DNA of 64,000 nt, from positions 7,420,741-7,484,740 of the forward strand of contig CM049318.1 of NCBI GenBank assembly GCA_026874595.1. The letters are read 5' to 3'. The position numbers and the translations under genes were made by a program. Shown here in pieces: positions 36,604-49,990 of the stretch (the first letter of the stretch is position 1; each line of letters starts with the position of its first letter). The notes below the pieces were generated by a model. The model was given only the letters and a program-made list of their open reading frames with translations. It ran no database searches and was not told where the DNA came from. This stretch comes from Sipunculus nudus. Taxonomy: Eukaryota; Annelida; Sipuncula; Golfingiida; Sipunculidae.

Positions 36604-39600
36604 ACTGTTAACATCAACTTTTTAACGTTTATGCTCCAGACATATTCTTTTATGGATTTATCCAAAAGAGTTCTGCATTTTCTAAGCAACGATATGACAG
36701 AGGGGATTTCAAGGTTATGGCAATCAGTATATATATAGGCCTATATGCCATAGCAATGAAAAAACTTACTGACCTTTTCGGGTTTTTTTCATAATGAACA
36801 AGGCTGCTGGCACTGTGCCTGTGTTGCTCGTGCGAGGTAGGGTCAATACATACCGCAAATGTCGGCTAAGTCGTTCGACGCTCAGAAACTGTATGATGAT
36901 GATGACCTTAAAATAAAGCAAACAGAACTGATTGATTTATCAGGCATCACATTTAGATACCGCTTAACACATCTCAAGTCACACCGATAAAAATTTATAC
37001 GTCACCTCCGCTCATGTTTGCATGTATCATTGTCGTCAGCGAGTATTTCCATGGTAACAGTTACATCGTCTCTATTAATAATGCTCTTTGGTGCATTTTA
37101 TTGAAAATAGATTGATTTAAACTGTTGTTCATGTGCAGCGTTTCAGGATAGGAAGGAGATATTTGCATCATTCGCGGGAGCAAATAAATAACTGATCGCC
37201 TTCTCACTATGTATTTTTTTGGTGTAAAGGACCGTATATTTTTTTGTGTGGCCCTAGTTTTCCTTATGTTAATTTCTTATAGAATGATTTTTAAATAAAT
37301 CCTTTCAATGTTAATGGTGTTCTTTATTGCTGCGATAATGTGACCGAAGGAGTTTTCTAAAATTGATAACATAATAAACTAGATGTATTTAATCGCCAAG
37401 ACTTCGCAAGGGAATCTCTTCGAACCCCCTCAACATCCACCCCTGTAACCGCCCCCCCCCCCTCCCCCACCCCGACTGACTCTCCATTTTTTAACCCTCC
37501 CTGTCCAATTGTATAGTAATGACTCACAAAGACTATGTAGCTTGAACTTTAGGTAATTCTATTAACTGTGACCTATTAAGCCGATTTCTCTTGAGCGTGA
37601 AGACATATTGGCTGCAGAGAAGAAACATGACCACTGAAAAATATATCAGTGTCAAGTGTTTTATAATTCAACATATTCTCCCCCTTTGCTCTTAACTTTA
37701 AACTATGAATTACTGCTTGAGTTCAGACTCCTTGTGAACGTTTAAACCACCAATAGAATGATCATTAAGTACAAATCATATAATAATTCAAGCCTAAAGA
37801 CTAGGAGAAGCAGCTTGTGAGAAAGACCATATTCCATCAGTTTTTACATAAAGTTATTTTAACTTTACACATCTGTGCAAGCGCCAGGTCGGCCCTCTGA
37901 CATTATGGCCAGATTACTGGCAGTAGGAGGACCTTGACTGAGTCGTGTTTGTCACGGCTACATCTGTGCATGCAAATTATAAGATTCCAATTCTGACAAA
38001 AAGACAATATATGCATAAACGAAAAGATAAGTGTGAAACACCATCACATGAATCTCAAGTAAATGTGGAACGTTTTTAAGGAAATTTTATAATGTCTTAC
38101 ATCCAGTTGTCTTTCTAGTTCATTTTTTTATACTGTCGTTTTTAACACATTACAATCTATACTCATTTTCAATATCCGCAGATATCAAGAGTACTGTTGA
38201 TTTTCAAGGCTCAGTTACTATAAACCATTGCAATCTCGCTGTATCTCATACGGCAAAACTCGATACATTTTACTTGTGCTGTGCTTTGATTCATTCTAAC
38301 CATGAAATCAACCATCCTTCTTATAAACCTTTTATTCATGGGTATTCCGCTTACTTTACAATCAACCATACCATTTGCTGGGTTTATGTTCACCTTGACG
38401 AATTATTTCTAAAAAAAATTAAGATTATGTCCAGTTTCTTATCTCATATAGAAAGAAACGGAATTCCTTATATATATGCTGGGATATTATGTCGAGCAGT
38501 TCTGAAGGTAAAGATAATTCAAAATTTTGCGTTTGAGCTGTATACAGCTAACTAACTAGAACAGAAATAAAAACACAACATCTAATAATGAGAAACACCA
38601 AGAAGATGAGCGGGGGGGGGGGGGGGGGGCTTTATTTTAACTTGAATAATTCGCCATATTTTTTAAACATTCAACTCCAAACCATAATGTAGGCAAACAT
38701 TCATGACCTTCGGGGAAGAATCAAACGCAGGAATTATCATAAATTATCTCAAAATGAGATGCGTTGTAAATGAGAGTTGGTTGAGAAATAAATAAAGGCA
38801 CAAAATATTGGATAACGGAAATATCCTGAAATAGACAGGGTATTTTTTTTCAGAAAATGGTAATCCATTCCATTTAACATTTTACATGCAAATGAAATAA
38901 CCTTGATGGAACAGAAACTAAAATCACTTGCATAAAGTCATATTCATTTTAAAACGATCATCACAAGTTTAAACTGATTATAATAGATAGACGATTTTCT
39001 GCATAATTATGTTAATTTATGCATAATTTGCAAATTAAATGTCAAGAAATTAAATAAAATCGTAAAAATATCATTTTTACCATTTTGATCTACAGGTAAA
39101 AGATTCCAGGAGCATTCGGCATTCTAAGGAAAGCTCTCGAAGGAATTTGTGACCTAAAGATATATACATGTCTAAACAGGGTTTGTAAAATGATATTGCG
39201 GTTGGGTGTTATGAATATTCATGAATATCCAAACATGATATGATAATTACAATAATCCTAAATTTCTTTCTTTCTTATTGTGCATTTTAACTTGAAAAAT
39301 ATTGTATGCTTAAGGACTGAAGTTATATTTTGAAGGATAGAGTTATTTGTTTAAGATAAGTTTTAAGGAAAAAAAAAAGAAAAAAAAATATAATTTTTAA
39401 CAAAATAAAATTGGCATGTAATTTTATAGAGCATAATATGAAAATTACGCAATTACATTGTTACATTTGGAGTTGATTGTAATGTTTTATGTATAAAATT
39501 AACAAAGTTATTTTAGTAATTTTTAATATCATCATTCTTGCCAAATTATGCAAGGTTGCCATGGAATCCATCAATTTTGAAGCACATTATCGAGCAGGAC

Positions 39601-40396
39601 ATACACCAGATTTTGATTCATTACTCTTCATAGCCCCTGAATGTCTGCTTGTCAAACATTAACAAGATTTGCCTTCAGCACTTTAAATATGCACATATTA
39701 TTAAATTCCGCCCTGTCTAAAATCGGTATATTAAAAGTAATGCGTTTTATCCCCGTGTGAGGGGAATGCATTATCCCCCGTTTCTGGAGAGTGACGATGT
39801 ATCCCCCCCCTCCAAAAAAAAAAAAAAAACTACACCTAACTTGAATATGATTACCATTACCGTTTAATTTTTAATCTGGAGGGTTGTTATTTAACCATGT
39901 GTGTAGTATGTGGAATAAGAATGAATTTTGTGATATACCAGGATTTCGTTCATTTTCCTGTAACTCTATTTGACTTAACGTCAGTCTACCGATAAATTAC
40001 ATTTCTTACGATCCTGATGACTGAACATTAAATGAAATTCTTTCTGTCTGGAAAGTTGAAATAGCATGTGGACTTACATCTCATATACATACATCTCCTC
40101 TAACTTGTTTTGTTTTCTTCATGGTTAAGACAGCCAAAAGTCAGCCTTGGACTGCTACATCTTGGAGTGAGTCAATCTCACTAGCACCAGAGTGTTTTTA
40201 GCCACCTCGAAGGAGTGTCTGTATTGGCCCTGCCACTCTCGTGGTGTACTTCATGGTTTACCATTGCTGAGATGAGCAGTCCTTTTCTGGAGAGTGTACT
40301 ACCCCGAATTATTGCAGAAATCTTAATTATTTTTTCCTTGTGTTAAAATATCATTTTCTGGTATTTGTTCACAAGCCAAGTAAAAACGTAAACATA
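36604..40396. other. Intergenic region, no supported gene
   Basis: AT-rich spacer after copy C, with C- or G-runs at about 37449-37470 and 38611-38629, and an A-run at about 39813-39830. AATAAA-type strings at about 36913 and 37185 could serve copy C. The frame at 38274-38555 is short and unrecognisable. Confidence 0.45.
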
Positions 40397-41100
40397 ATGG
40401 CAGCAGCTCTGCCTCATTATGAGCGTTTTGACGCAACAAACGATGCTCGATGGGAAGCTTGGCTGAACGGACTCTCATATTTGTTTGAAGCCCTAGAGTT
40501 AATTCCAGCACCCGTACCTCCACGCAACGTTGACGACGTGCTAGCCGCTAACAAGAAAATCAATCGGCGTAAGAAGGGCAAGCTTTTGCATTATTGTGGA
40601 CCAGAAACACAGTCAATATTCCAAACATTATCTGAATATGAAACTGGTGACAGTGCTGATTATGATAAGGCTGTGTCAGCTCTAACAAAATATTTCAACC
40701 CATTGAAAAACAGAGTTCTGCTGATACAAGTTTCGCACTGCATATCAACTTGATGGGTAATCAATTGATAAATTCCATACCAGATTGATACAGGTATCAT
40801 CAGGATGTGCGCTTAGTGACATTAACTCTGAGATTAAAAGCCAAATCATACAGAAATGCTCCTCATCAAAAATAAAGAGACAAGCATTGGAGCAAGGCTA
40901 TGACCTCAGCACAAAACGCATTTGATAAGTTGAAGCCAACACTTGCCAGCGGTAAAGTTCTTGCCTACTTTGACCCGAACTTGAAAACTGATCTCGTTGT
41001 GGATGCAAGCCCGGTTGGTGTCGCTGCAATCCTGCTGCAGTGTCAAACTGATGGTTCATATAGACCGTTAGCGTATGGAAGCAGAGCACTCACAGACGTA
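40397..41100 (+). pseudogene. Ty3/Gypsy-like retrotransposon remnant, gag and RT 3' end
   Basis: A Gag-like frame starts at 40397 (MAAALPHYERFDATNDARWE) and continues with typical Gag strings: LLHYCGPETQSIFQTL, and after a frameshift near 40727 FRTAYQLDG and SDINSEIKSQIIQKC (to about 40890). It then jumps directly to the end of reverse transcriptase and start of RNase H: NAFDKLKPTLASGKVLAYFD, VVDASPVGVAAILLQ, RPLAYGSRALTDV. Most of protease and reverse transcriptase are missing, so the copy is internally deleted as well as frameshifted. It stops at 41100, where a large DNA element is inserted, and resumes at 51865. Confidence 0.85.
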
Positions 41101-41290
41101 CACTGTAAAAAGAAAAGGTTTTCTAAAGGGTAATAAAAAGGTTTTTATCGTGTCCAAATACAGAAACCCTAAAATGGTTTTTTTGAGAAAACCCATTTCC
41201 GAAAAACCTTTAATAGGTTTTTTTTAAAACCCTTTAAAGGTTTTATTTAAATTACATCAAACCAAATAACCTTTATAGGGCCATGAAAAA
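41101..41290. repeat. Left terminus with subterminal AAACCTTT repeats
   Basis: Terminal inverted repeat followed by at least eight short motifs of the AAAGGTTTT / AAAACCCTTT kind within 190 bp. Such subterminal arrays are commonly transposase binding sites in DNA transposons (family knowledge). Confidence 0.65.
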
Positions 41291-42249
41291 AAACCCTTTT
41301 GAAAGATTTTGTTTATAGGACAAACAAGAAATCTATAGGTCATATCACGCAGTACATATTGTCTTCAAGGGTAACTGTGCATAATCTGTAAAATAAAACA
41401 AGGAAACAATAATTTGCAGAAATCCAGATCTATTTATTTAATATTAAAACTTTACATGAGTATAACATAAACAATTGCCACTCATGCTAATTCGACTTAA
41501 GAACAACATTCTTAGAAGTCCTACAAGATGCTGTTTTGAAATATTAAAAATCTTGCCAGACTTAACTGAAACACAAACACCTATACAAACAATTACAATA
41601 TGTTTGCACATAAGATTAATCAAAAGATAACATAAGTGATATATAGAAATCACAACTGAGAATTACGCTTAATAGAAAGCCCATAAAATATATCAGCACT
41701 TCATGTCCCAGGATATCCATTAAAAATTGTCTGAAAATGTAACAAATTCCTCATTACTGGTATTATTTAGGGGGATGGGGGATCGAATTAGACACTGCTT
41801 GAATTCAAACTATAATAATTTATAAACAGATAGTACCATCAAAACTTTCTTGTATTAAAATGACATCAAAACACATATGTCTTACATGAAATGATGTATA
41901 ATTTGCAGAATAGCTCGTTTTGTTATCCACTTTCTTAGCATCTTAAGTTGCAAGCCACTTTGCACATAAAATAAGCCTTTTCTGTCAGATAATAAATCAA
42001 ATAAAATCTTTTATTTATCCTTGACCTATATAAGAAAATGATAATAGGTGTAAAATTGTACATTTAAAAACCAGGTTCTTGTTTCTGAATATTAGAATTT
42101 AAGATATGTTGTTCAACATATTTCATACTTTTAATAATGTGAAGACAATGCTTAAATGTAAAAAAACATATAATTCATTATATGTTATTCATGTGAAATA
42201 ATTTTATATAACCTGGTTACTCTATCTTTTGAAACATAGTTTTTTTATA

Positions 42250-42565
42250 ATGGCTTTAAACTTTGACCCATGGGTCACTGTGCTCAGCCGAAGTTGACCT
42301 TGAACGTTAAAATATAAAATAAAAACAAATGGAGATAAAATCTGAGAAGAAGTGGTAATATAGGCCATGATTGGTCGAAGAAACTGTTGCAAATAATATT
42401 TTTTGATCTTACCATGTGTTTCCTAATTTTAAGAATGTATGCAGTTTGTGAATAAAGATCTATATTATTACCATGACCACTGATTGGCTTTTTGATAAGC
42501 TGTTGACAGTTCAGCAGTTTACATATTTGTTCAATTAGATTCTATTTTTTTATAAAACCAATTTG
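42250..42565. repeat. Diverged repeat, left copy (partner at 47630-47940)
   Basis: Shares an ordered series with 47630-47940: GGGTCACTGTGCTC, AAATGGAGATAAAA, GTTGCAAAT, TTTCCTAAT.TTAA, TTATTACCA.GA, TTGATA..CTGTTGA. It is probably the 5' part of a MITE family whose 3' part ends CAGTCAGCTGAGCTAAAA. Confidence 0.6.
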
Positions 42566-42740
42566 TTCTCTATTTTATCCAATGTTTACAGTTCCCATAA
42601 CATTAACACTCCATAGGTGGAAGGTCTTGATGGTTGGTGTAACACCTCTGTATACATTTTCATTATTTTATAAATGTTGTGCACTTGCAAATAAAACTAT
42701 TGTCCAAAGTGCTCAGGTGCAGGGACAAACTGATGACAAA

Positions 42741-42759
42741 GGGGGGGGGGGGGGGGGGG
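42741..42759. repeat. Poly-G tract
   Basis: Run of 19 G inside the large element. Confidence 0.9.
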
Positions 42760-45700
42760 TGATGAGGGGAGTAACAATTTCCATTGAATATACTTCTTAC
42801 AGAATAAAAAATTTAAGTCAACTGTGTTTACAGTAAAAAAGGTTATTTTTAATAATTAAATATTTAAAAACAGGTAAAAAAAAATGGAAAAAGAATCAAA
42901 TCACTTTAATTCCCATTCCATTGAAGCAGGAAAATAATGAACAAATGTTTGCACTAGATCTTCATCTTTTTAATAACATCAATTTTTTTCAAGTTTATAA
43001 ATTTTACTATGCATTCACCGTATAACATATATATCTGAATATCTAAGTTGATTCATAATTCACAAACTACATCAAAAGTTATAGCTTATTTGGTCAGGTA
43101 ACATCACAGTATGTACACAGATCTATTTTTATGATATATATTTCTTAAATTTGAAAAACAATAAAAATTTGAAAATAACACGATTTAGAATTCACAATTT
43201 TAAGTTGCACCTTGACTTATCCATGATTTGGCTCACATATTATCCAAATTATGCCTACTGATGGGTTTAATAATATTTTAATTCGCTAAAATTATTTAAA
43301 AGGAGATGCCACATTACCACAACACGACATCAACTAGATTACTCTTTGAATAATTATTTCAAGAAAAGTTTTGTACACTGGAATGTAAACAGCTTCACAA
43401 TTAAAGAAATACAGTTATTGCAATACACTAGGAGAGGGGGAGGGAGAGGTGCCATAAGAATAACATGTACACCTGTGACAGCAGGGGTGATCGACTAGCG
43501 TTGCATCACTGATAAGGTTACCCAGGCAGGGCTGATCCACCAGAAGTGGATCTTGACAATGCAAATCATTACAAAAGAGCCTCTGTAGAAAACTTCAATA
43601 ATTAGTATATATTTTTTTTAAACTTTACTTTCAAATTTCAGGTTAAATTCTTATGTTTACCTGCTGTGAATATTAAATCAAATGTAAAAAAAATGCAATG
43701 GTCAATGTTGGCCAAAATTTAAGGTACTAATTTTATATTTATGCCAATAACATAAAATTTTTAAAAAATCAAGTCTAATTTTAGGTATACAATTAAATTT
43801 TTATTGAATAAAGCCATATAACTGGAAAAAATGCTTTAGCTTCAACAATTATCATGTGAAGGGATTCAGCTTTCTTTCCCTATTGTTTTACAAAGTGCAT
43901 TATGTTTTGGCCCATAAGTTTCACAAATTACGTAATACTGACCTTATTTCTGGCGTGTACATAGGAACTATAGATAGAAATAATTATAGTAAATATTAAG
44001 GAAAGGAAAGTGATATTAAGCAGTCCTGAAAGTGTTTAATAATAGGTTTTTAATTGAAAATTCAGGTTTTACCTAAATTTCTCGAAAGAACAAACCTGCA
44101 ATGACCCAGTGTACGGTTTGGTAGGGGGTCTTGGGAACATCTAACAGTATGCTGAATTTTTTATTCGTTGGTCTGATGGTTTCAAAACATGCCAGTCTAA
44201 AAGGACAGGCTGATGGACAACGGACCATTACTGTAGCTCAGATTACTTGTAGTCAGCTGAGCTAAAAATGTAATATAAATATGGTTACTTAATGCAGTTG
44301 AAAATCTTAATTGTAAACTTTGAAGTAATTTAACATAAATTACAATTCCACTTTTAAAATAAATATCTCATTGATACACTCAAATGCACAAGCTAAAATT
44401 TAACAAGAACTAGCATTGTATATTAATATTTGGTTCCCAAAGTCTTTGCAAACAAAATGGTCTTAAATCACAATATGAAATGTTAAGTTTTGATGCCCAG
44501 GTGTCGACTGTAGTGGGCACTTTTGTATCATCTTTGCCAATGGCATACTTTTCTATAAACAAATATGTCTTTTGCAACCTCTGAGCGTAACTGATGGCAA
44601 ATACCCAAAGGTTGTGAACCATGCTGCCATGACCAGTGAAAACTACTTTTCTGCCCCTTCAATAACAAGTTGCTCATCCACTTTCAGCTGGAACTGGCCC
44701 TTGCCGTCTTCCTTGATGGTGGAGAAAGGTGATGTGACATCCTGTAATGGAAATACCATAGAAATACTCAAGAGAATTATCAAAATAGCCAATAAGTGAT
44801 TGAAATTGATGTTCTTATAGCTGTAATTGTATGCTGCTTTATAATGTTTATTGTCAGTTACTTTAAATTATAATACAGCTTTAGATTGAACAGAACAAAC
44901 AAGGGACCTAGGGGTCCCAGAGCTCAGCTGAAACTGACTCTGAGAACAGTGGCATAATTTCCAAGTGATTGTGTTGACTGTGCACCTTCATGGACTCCAT
45001 GAAAGTTGTGAAAGACTCATAATCACATATTTGTGAAAGTTTCAGTATTTCTACTAAGTGATTGGAATATGCATGTAAAAATACCCAGAGAACTTATAAA
45101 ACCCTGTAAAGTATAGAATACTGGACATGGACCAAAATATAATAATAAACATTAATTCATTAGCTGGTATAAAATGCTGTAAAAAATCAAATGAGCATAA
45201 ACTAAATTTGACAAGCATGTTAAAACAAGCAAATTATGTAATAATTGCATTTGCACTGTGAAATAAATGACACTTTTGGCCTCGAATCTATATCTGGACA
45301 TGTGTCCTGCATTACTTAAACTGTATACATTGCAGCTTCAGCAGGTCCAACACCCTATTTGTCACAACAGGTCACAAGCTGCTTTGTTTACTTTTTGAAT
45401 GCTCCATCGCGTAAGTTACTCATTATATAAATATATCCTTATTCATAGCAGCCTTCAGTGATGAAAACGTCTTCCACAGATAACAGACGACTGTCACTCA
45501 GATTTATATTTAACATCTTAGTCACCCTTGGTGTCTACCTTATTCACTGAAGACATCAAATCTGAATTTGTTCACAAAACTGGGGACCATGGGTCTTGAT
45601 GCTCAGGTCAATTTGTCTATAAAAATATGATTATGAGCTTTTCAAAATATGGGTGCCAGATATATATATATAGATAACTGTGATCAGTTTGAAGCCAACC

Positions 45701-47629
45701 TGTCTACCCATACTTGAGTTATCATTCATAAACTAATATATGAATTGATGAGTTCTGTGACTTTAAACTTTAACCTAGAGACCCGAAAATCAAGAGAAAA
45801 CTTCCCCTATTGGCAAGTTTGAAATGGAAAGTTTGGCTCAAAATACATCCACAATCTTTTTAAAAGTGTAGGTCATGTGACCTTGACCTCATGCGTTAGA
45901 GATGGGTGAACTATAGGTCAAATTTGAAATCCATATCCAAACTGGAGTTATCACCAGGAAACAAATTTGACAGACATACAGAAAGATGAACAGATGGACG
46001 GACAGGGTGATCAATATAGGGCATCTCCTTTCTCAAGCGGGGCCCTAATAAATACAAAAGGACACAGTTGAAACCACAGTTGCGAATCTGATAGTATCAA
46101 CATAATTTGGCATTCTGAAAATAAAGGAAGAAGTGCATAAAAAATACATGTGGCACCATCAATCTTAGGAACTGAAGAAACATTCCATGACCAATAAGCA
46201 TGCAAAGAATCATGGAGATCAATGCATTAGTTATTCAGAAACTGGAGCTTTTGTATCAAATTTTTCATTATTCTGGGGGGTATGTAAGAGTCCCATAGCT
46301 CAAAGGATATGGGTAACAGAGATCTAAATTCAGGTTTCTATGGAGATTTTTCATGGACCTCCCTGGATGTCAAATATAAGATTGAAGGTCCAGCAGTTAC
46401 GATTTGTGCCTTATTAACGGACGGACAAAGAGTGTTTGTTATAGTTCAGATGACTTTTAGTCAGCTGAGCTAAAAAATTGTAAAAATTTTGAAAAATACA
46501 GGTTGTGCCACCAGTTTTAGGGAACTGACAAATCTAGTTGTTGTTAACATTCAAGGCAAGATTCATGGCAATCCATGCATACATTATCAATATACTGGAG
46601 GTTTTCTATCAAATTTTCTATTATTGTGGGGAAGGGGGGGGGGGGGGGGGGGGGGGTAACTGCTTGAAGGAAATAGGTTGCAGTGACTTATTTTCATGTT
46701 TCCAAGAATATTTTTTATAAACCTACTTGGATTTTAAGTAACAAGTTTCTTCCAGGATTAGCGGTTACATTTTGTGGCTGGACTGACGACGGACAATGCG
46801 CCACTCTTATACCTAAGTTGACTTTCAGTCAGCTGAGCTAAAACCTGACCTGAATTGTCGGTCTTGTCCTTTTTTGCGTTGTTTCCTCATCTTTACTGGT
46901 CAAGTTCTTCCTCTTTTGCCCACTCTTTCCTCATCTCCCCTACTTTGCTTTCGTGTGGGCAGCATCTGGAGTGTCAGTAAGTGGTATTCTTATTGCTTTC
47001 ATCGTGCTTGGAAGGGGTTCCTTCCAGGAATATAAATACTACACAGAAATCACTCATATAAATAATAATACTTGAACCGACTCTTCTCAATCCACCTTTT
47101 GCTAACATTTGTTTACCCTGCAGGTAATAATTCAAAATAAATAACAATTAACAAGTGAAAACAAAAACCATTCTAGTGTACCAACAGAAATATATTTGTG
47201 ATTGCTTACAGTTATTATTTCCACCAACATCACTTACTTCAGGTATCAGACTGTCATTTTCATATTTATTTCTTTTTTAGATATGTTTTAAAATTAAAAT
47301 AATTCTAAAGTATTGTACAGGCTACAACCCGTTGATCTTAACAGAAAGTACTTACATATTTTCCTATATGAGGATACTGATGTAACAGGGCAGTCATTAT
47401 TCTTTCATATCCTTTCCTGAATGGGCACCTGAAAATATTAATATTTGATCATTAAAACATGCAACTCGAACAAAGAGGGAGTGTCTCCTTGTTCCTCTCT
47501 CCTTTTCGAGGTGAGCACCTTTATTCTTGACTGAACCACTTCTGTTTCCAGTAAAATTCTGAATCTGCCTATATATGATACCATGCACACATATATTACA
47601 CTGGTAAGTAATTAAAATCAAGGGACCAA

Positions 47630-47940
47630 AGGGTCACTGTGCTCTGCTAAAGTTGAACTTGAAGGTGAAAATCTAAAATAATATCAAATGGAGATAAAAG
47701 GGGAAAAGGCAATATAGTCCATGGTGGGTTTGTATTTATGAGTAAGAAATTGTTGCAAATTATGTTCTGTGACCAAACCATGCATTTCCTAATGTTAAAA
47801 TTGAAGCATGTGAGCAGGTTGTGAAAATAAGATATGTATTATTACCAAGATCATTAGTTGGCCTTTTGATACACTGTTGAAAGTTCAGTAGTTTTCACTT
47901 TTGTTCAATTTGATCTATTTTTTAATATATATCATTAATA
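47630..47940. repeat. Diverged repeat, right copy (partner at 42250-42565)
   Basis: Begins at AAGGGACCAAAGGGTCACTG and runs parallel to the left copy for about 310 bp. The later part at 48290-48475 (ACATCTAACAGTATGCTGA ... CAGCTGAGCT) parallels 44110-44275, so both belong to one longer family. Confidence 0.6.
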
Positions 47941-47982
47941 TATGGGAGTTACAACATCTCTGTATTATTATAGTGTACATAC

Positions 47983-48150
47983 CAGGGTTGGGACCAGGTA
48001 CTTGTATCTGTACCTAGGTATATTCAAAAGTACCTGTACCTATTGGCACTTTACAAAACTGCTGTCCCTGTACCTGAACCTGTACCTGACCATTTTTCAA
48101 TACCTGTTCCTGTACCTAGGTACTGTCACATGTACCTGGACCCAACCCTG
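47983..48150. mobile_element. 168-bp MITE nested in the large element
   Basis: Begins CAGGGTTGGGACCAGGTAC and ends with the inverse GTACCTGGACCCAACCCTG (one mismatch). The flanks GTGTACATAC (47973-47982) and GTGTATATAC (48151-48160) form a 10-bp duplication with one mismatch. The interior is made of TACCTGTACC strings. The termini resemble hAT elements but the duplication length fits Mutator-like elements, so the superfamily is left open. Confidence 0.7.
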
Positions 48151-48544
48151 GTGTATATACATAGGATTTTCACTTAATTCTACAATGCTTACAGAATAAA
48201 AAAGTTCATTTACATTTACTTAATATTTAAAATAGGAGAGAAAGACTTAGACACACAAAGCTGATAACAAAGAAGTTTTTTTTTTGTCTCAGTGGCCCAT
48301 TTTGGTAGGAGATTCAGGGGACATCTAACAGTATGCTGAGTTTTGGATTTGTAGGTCTAACGGTTTCAAAATGTGCAAGTCTAACGGACTGTAAACAGAC
48401 GGAAAGACAGACAACGGAAATGGACCACGACTATACCTCAGATGACTAATAATCAGCTGAGCTTAAAATAACAAGTGACTGCATTGCCCTATAATCTTTA
48501 AAACAATTTAGTGTGTGTATGAGACTGATATGAGATATTGACAT

Positions 48545-49088
48545 TGACATATTATTATGTATGTGTACCCATCTTCACTCGACATCAAATACATGGAGGG
48601 GGTGGTGAGGGGAGGGGGGGGGGGGTTGAGATGTTGGAAATGTCAATGTCTCTCTGTTGAATGTAACCAGCTTCACACATACGTGTGTACCTGTCTTCAC
48701 TCGACATCAAATACATGGAGTGTGTGTGTGTGTGTGGGGGGGGGGGGGGAGTGAGGTGTTGGACAGTACTCTCTGACAAATGTGACTGGCCTCACACACA
48801 TAGGTTTGTGTACCTGTCTTCACTCGACATCAAATACATGGAGTGTGTGTGGGGGGGGGGGGGGGGGGGGGGGGGAGTGAGGTGTTGGACAGTACTCTCT
48901 GACAAATGTGACTGGCCTCACACACATAGGTTTGTGTACCTGTCTTCACTCGACATCAAATACATGGAGTGTGTGTGTGTGGGGGGGGGGGGGGGGAGTG
49001 AGGTGTTGGACAGTACTCTCTGACAAATGTGACTGGCCTCACACACATAAGTATGTGTACCTGTCTTCACTCGACATCAAATACATGT

Positions 49089-49120
<32 letters not shown>

Positions 49121-49990
49121 GGAGTGAGGTGTTGGATAGTACTCTCTGTCAAATGTGACTGGCCTCACACACATAGGTATGTGTACCTGTCTTCACTCGA
49201 CATCAAATACATGGAGTGTGTGTGTGGGGGGGGGGGGGGGAGTGAGGTGTTGGATAGTACTCTCTGTCAAATGTGACTGGCCTCACACACATAGGTATGT
49301 GTACCTGTCTTCACTCGACATCAAATACATGGAGTGTGAGTGTGTGTGGTGGGGGGGGGGGGGGGGGGGGGGAGTGAGGTGTTGGACAGTACTCTCTGAC
49401 AAATGTGACTGGCCTCACACACATAGGTATGTGTACCTGTCTTCACTCGACATCAAATACATGGAGTGTGTATGTTGGGGGGGGGGGGGGGAGGGTGAGA
49501 TGTTGGACAGTACTCTCTGAAAAATGGAGGGGGATGGTCAGAGGAGGGGGGTTTGAGGTGTTGGACAATACTTTCTGTCAAATGTGACTAGCCTCACACA
49601 CAAAGGTGTGTGTGCCTGTATTCACTCCACATCAAAAACATGGAGTGGGGGTTCAAGTTGTTGGACAGTACTCTCTGTCAAATGTGACTGGCCTCACACA
49701 CATAGGTGTGTTTACCTGTCTTCACTCGACATCAAATACATGGATAGTGTGTGTGTGTGTGGGGGGGATTGAGGTGTTGGACAGTACTCTCTATCAAATG
49801 GAGGGGGATGGTGAGGGGAGGGGGGTTTGAGGTGTTGGACAGTACTTTCTGTCAAATGTGACTGGCCTCACACACATAGGTGTGTGTACCTGTCTTCACT
49901 CGACATCAAATACATGGAGTGGTTGAGGGGGGGGGGGGGGTTGAAGTGTTGGACAGTGCTTTCTGCTTATGTGACTTTCTTCACACGGGT
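48545..49990. repeat. Minisatellite of about 122 bp with embedded G tracts
   Basis: Eleven units contain CTTCACTCGACATCAAATAC, then ATGGAGTGTGTGTG, a run of 8-28 G, GAGTGAGGTGTTGGACAGTA, CTCTCTGACAAATGTGACTGG and CCTCACACACATAGG. Unit length varies with the G and GT tracts. Open frames over it are repeat artefacts. It lies inside the large inverted-repeat element. Confidence 0.95.

Larger units (their letters stand above)
42838..48280. other. Interior of the large element: nested MITE-like repeats, no gene
   Basis: Four blocks end in variants of CAGCTGAGCTAAAA (about 44255, 46460, 46830 and 48455), each preceded by ACGGAC..ACGG and a TCAGATGACT-like string. One block starts with the inverse string AGCTCAGCTGAAACTGA at about 44920. 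Strings such as GGGACCATGGGTC and AAGCGGGGCCCTAATAAA also recur. A poly-G run of about 28 lies near 46626-46656. No open frame of convincing length is present. Confidence 0.5.
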
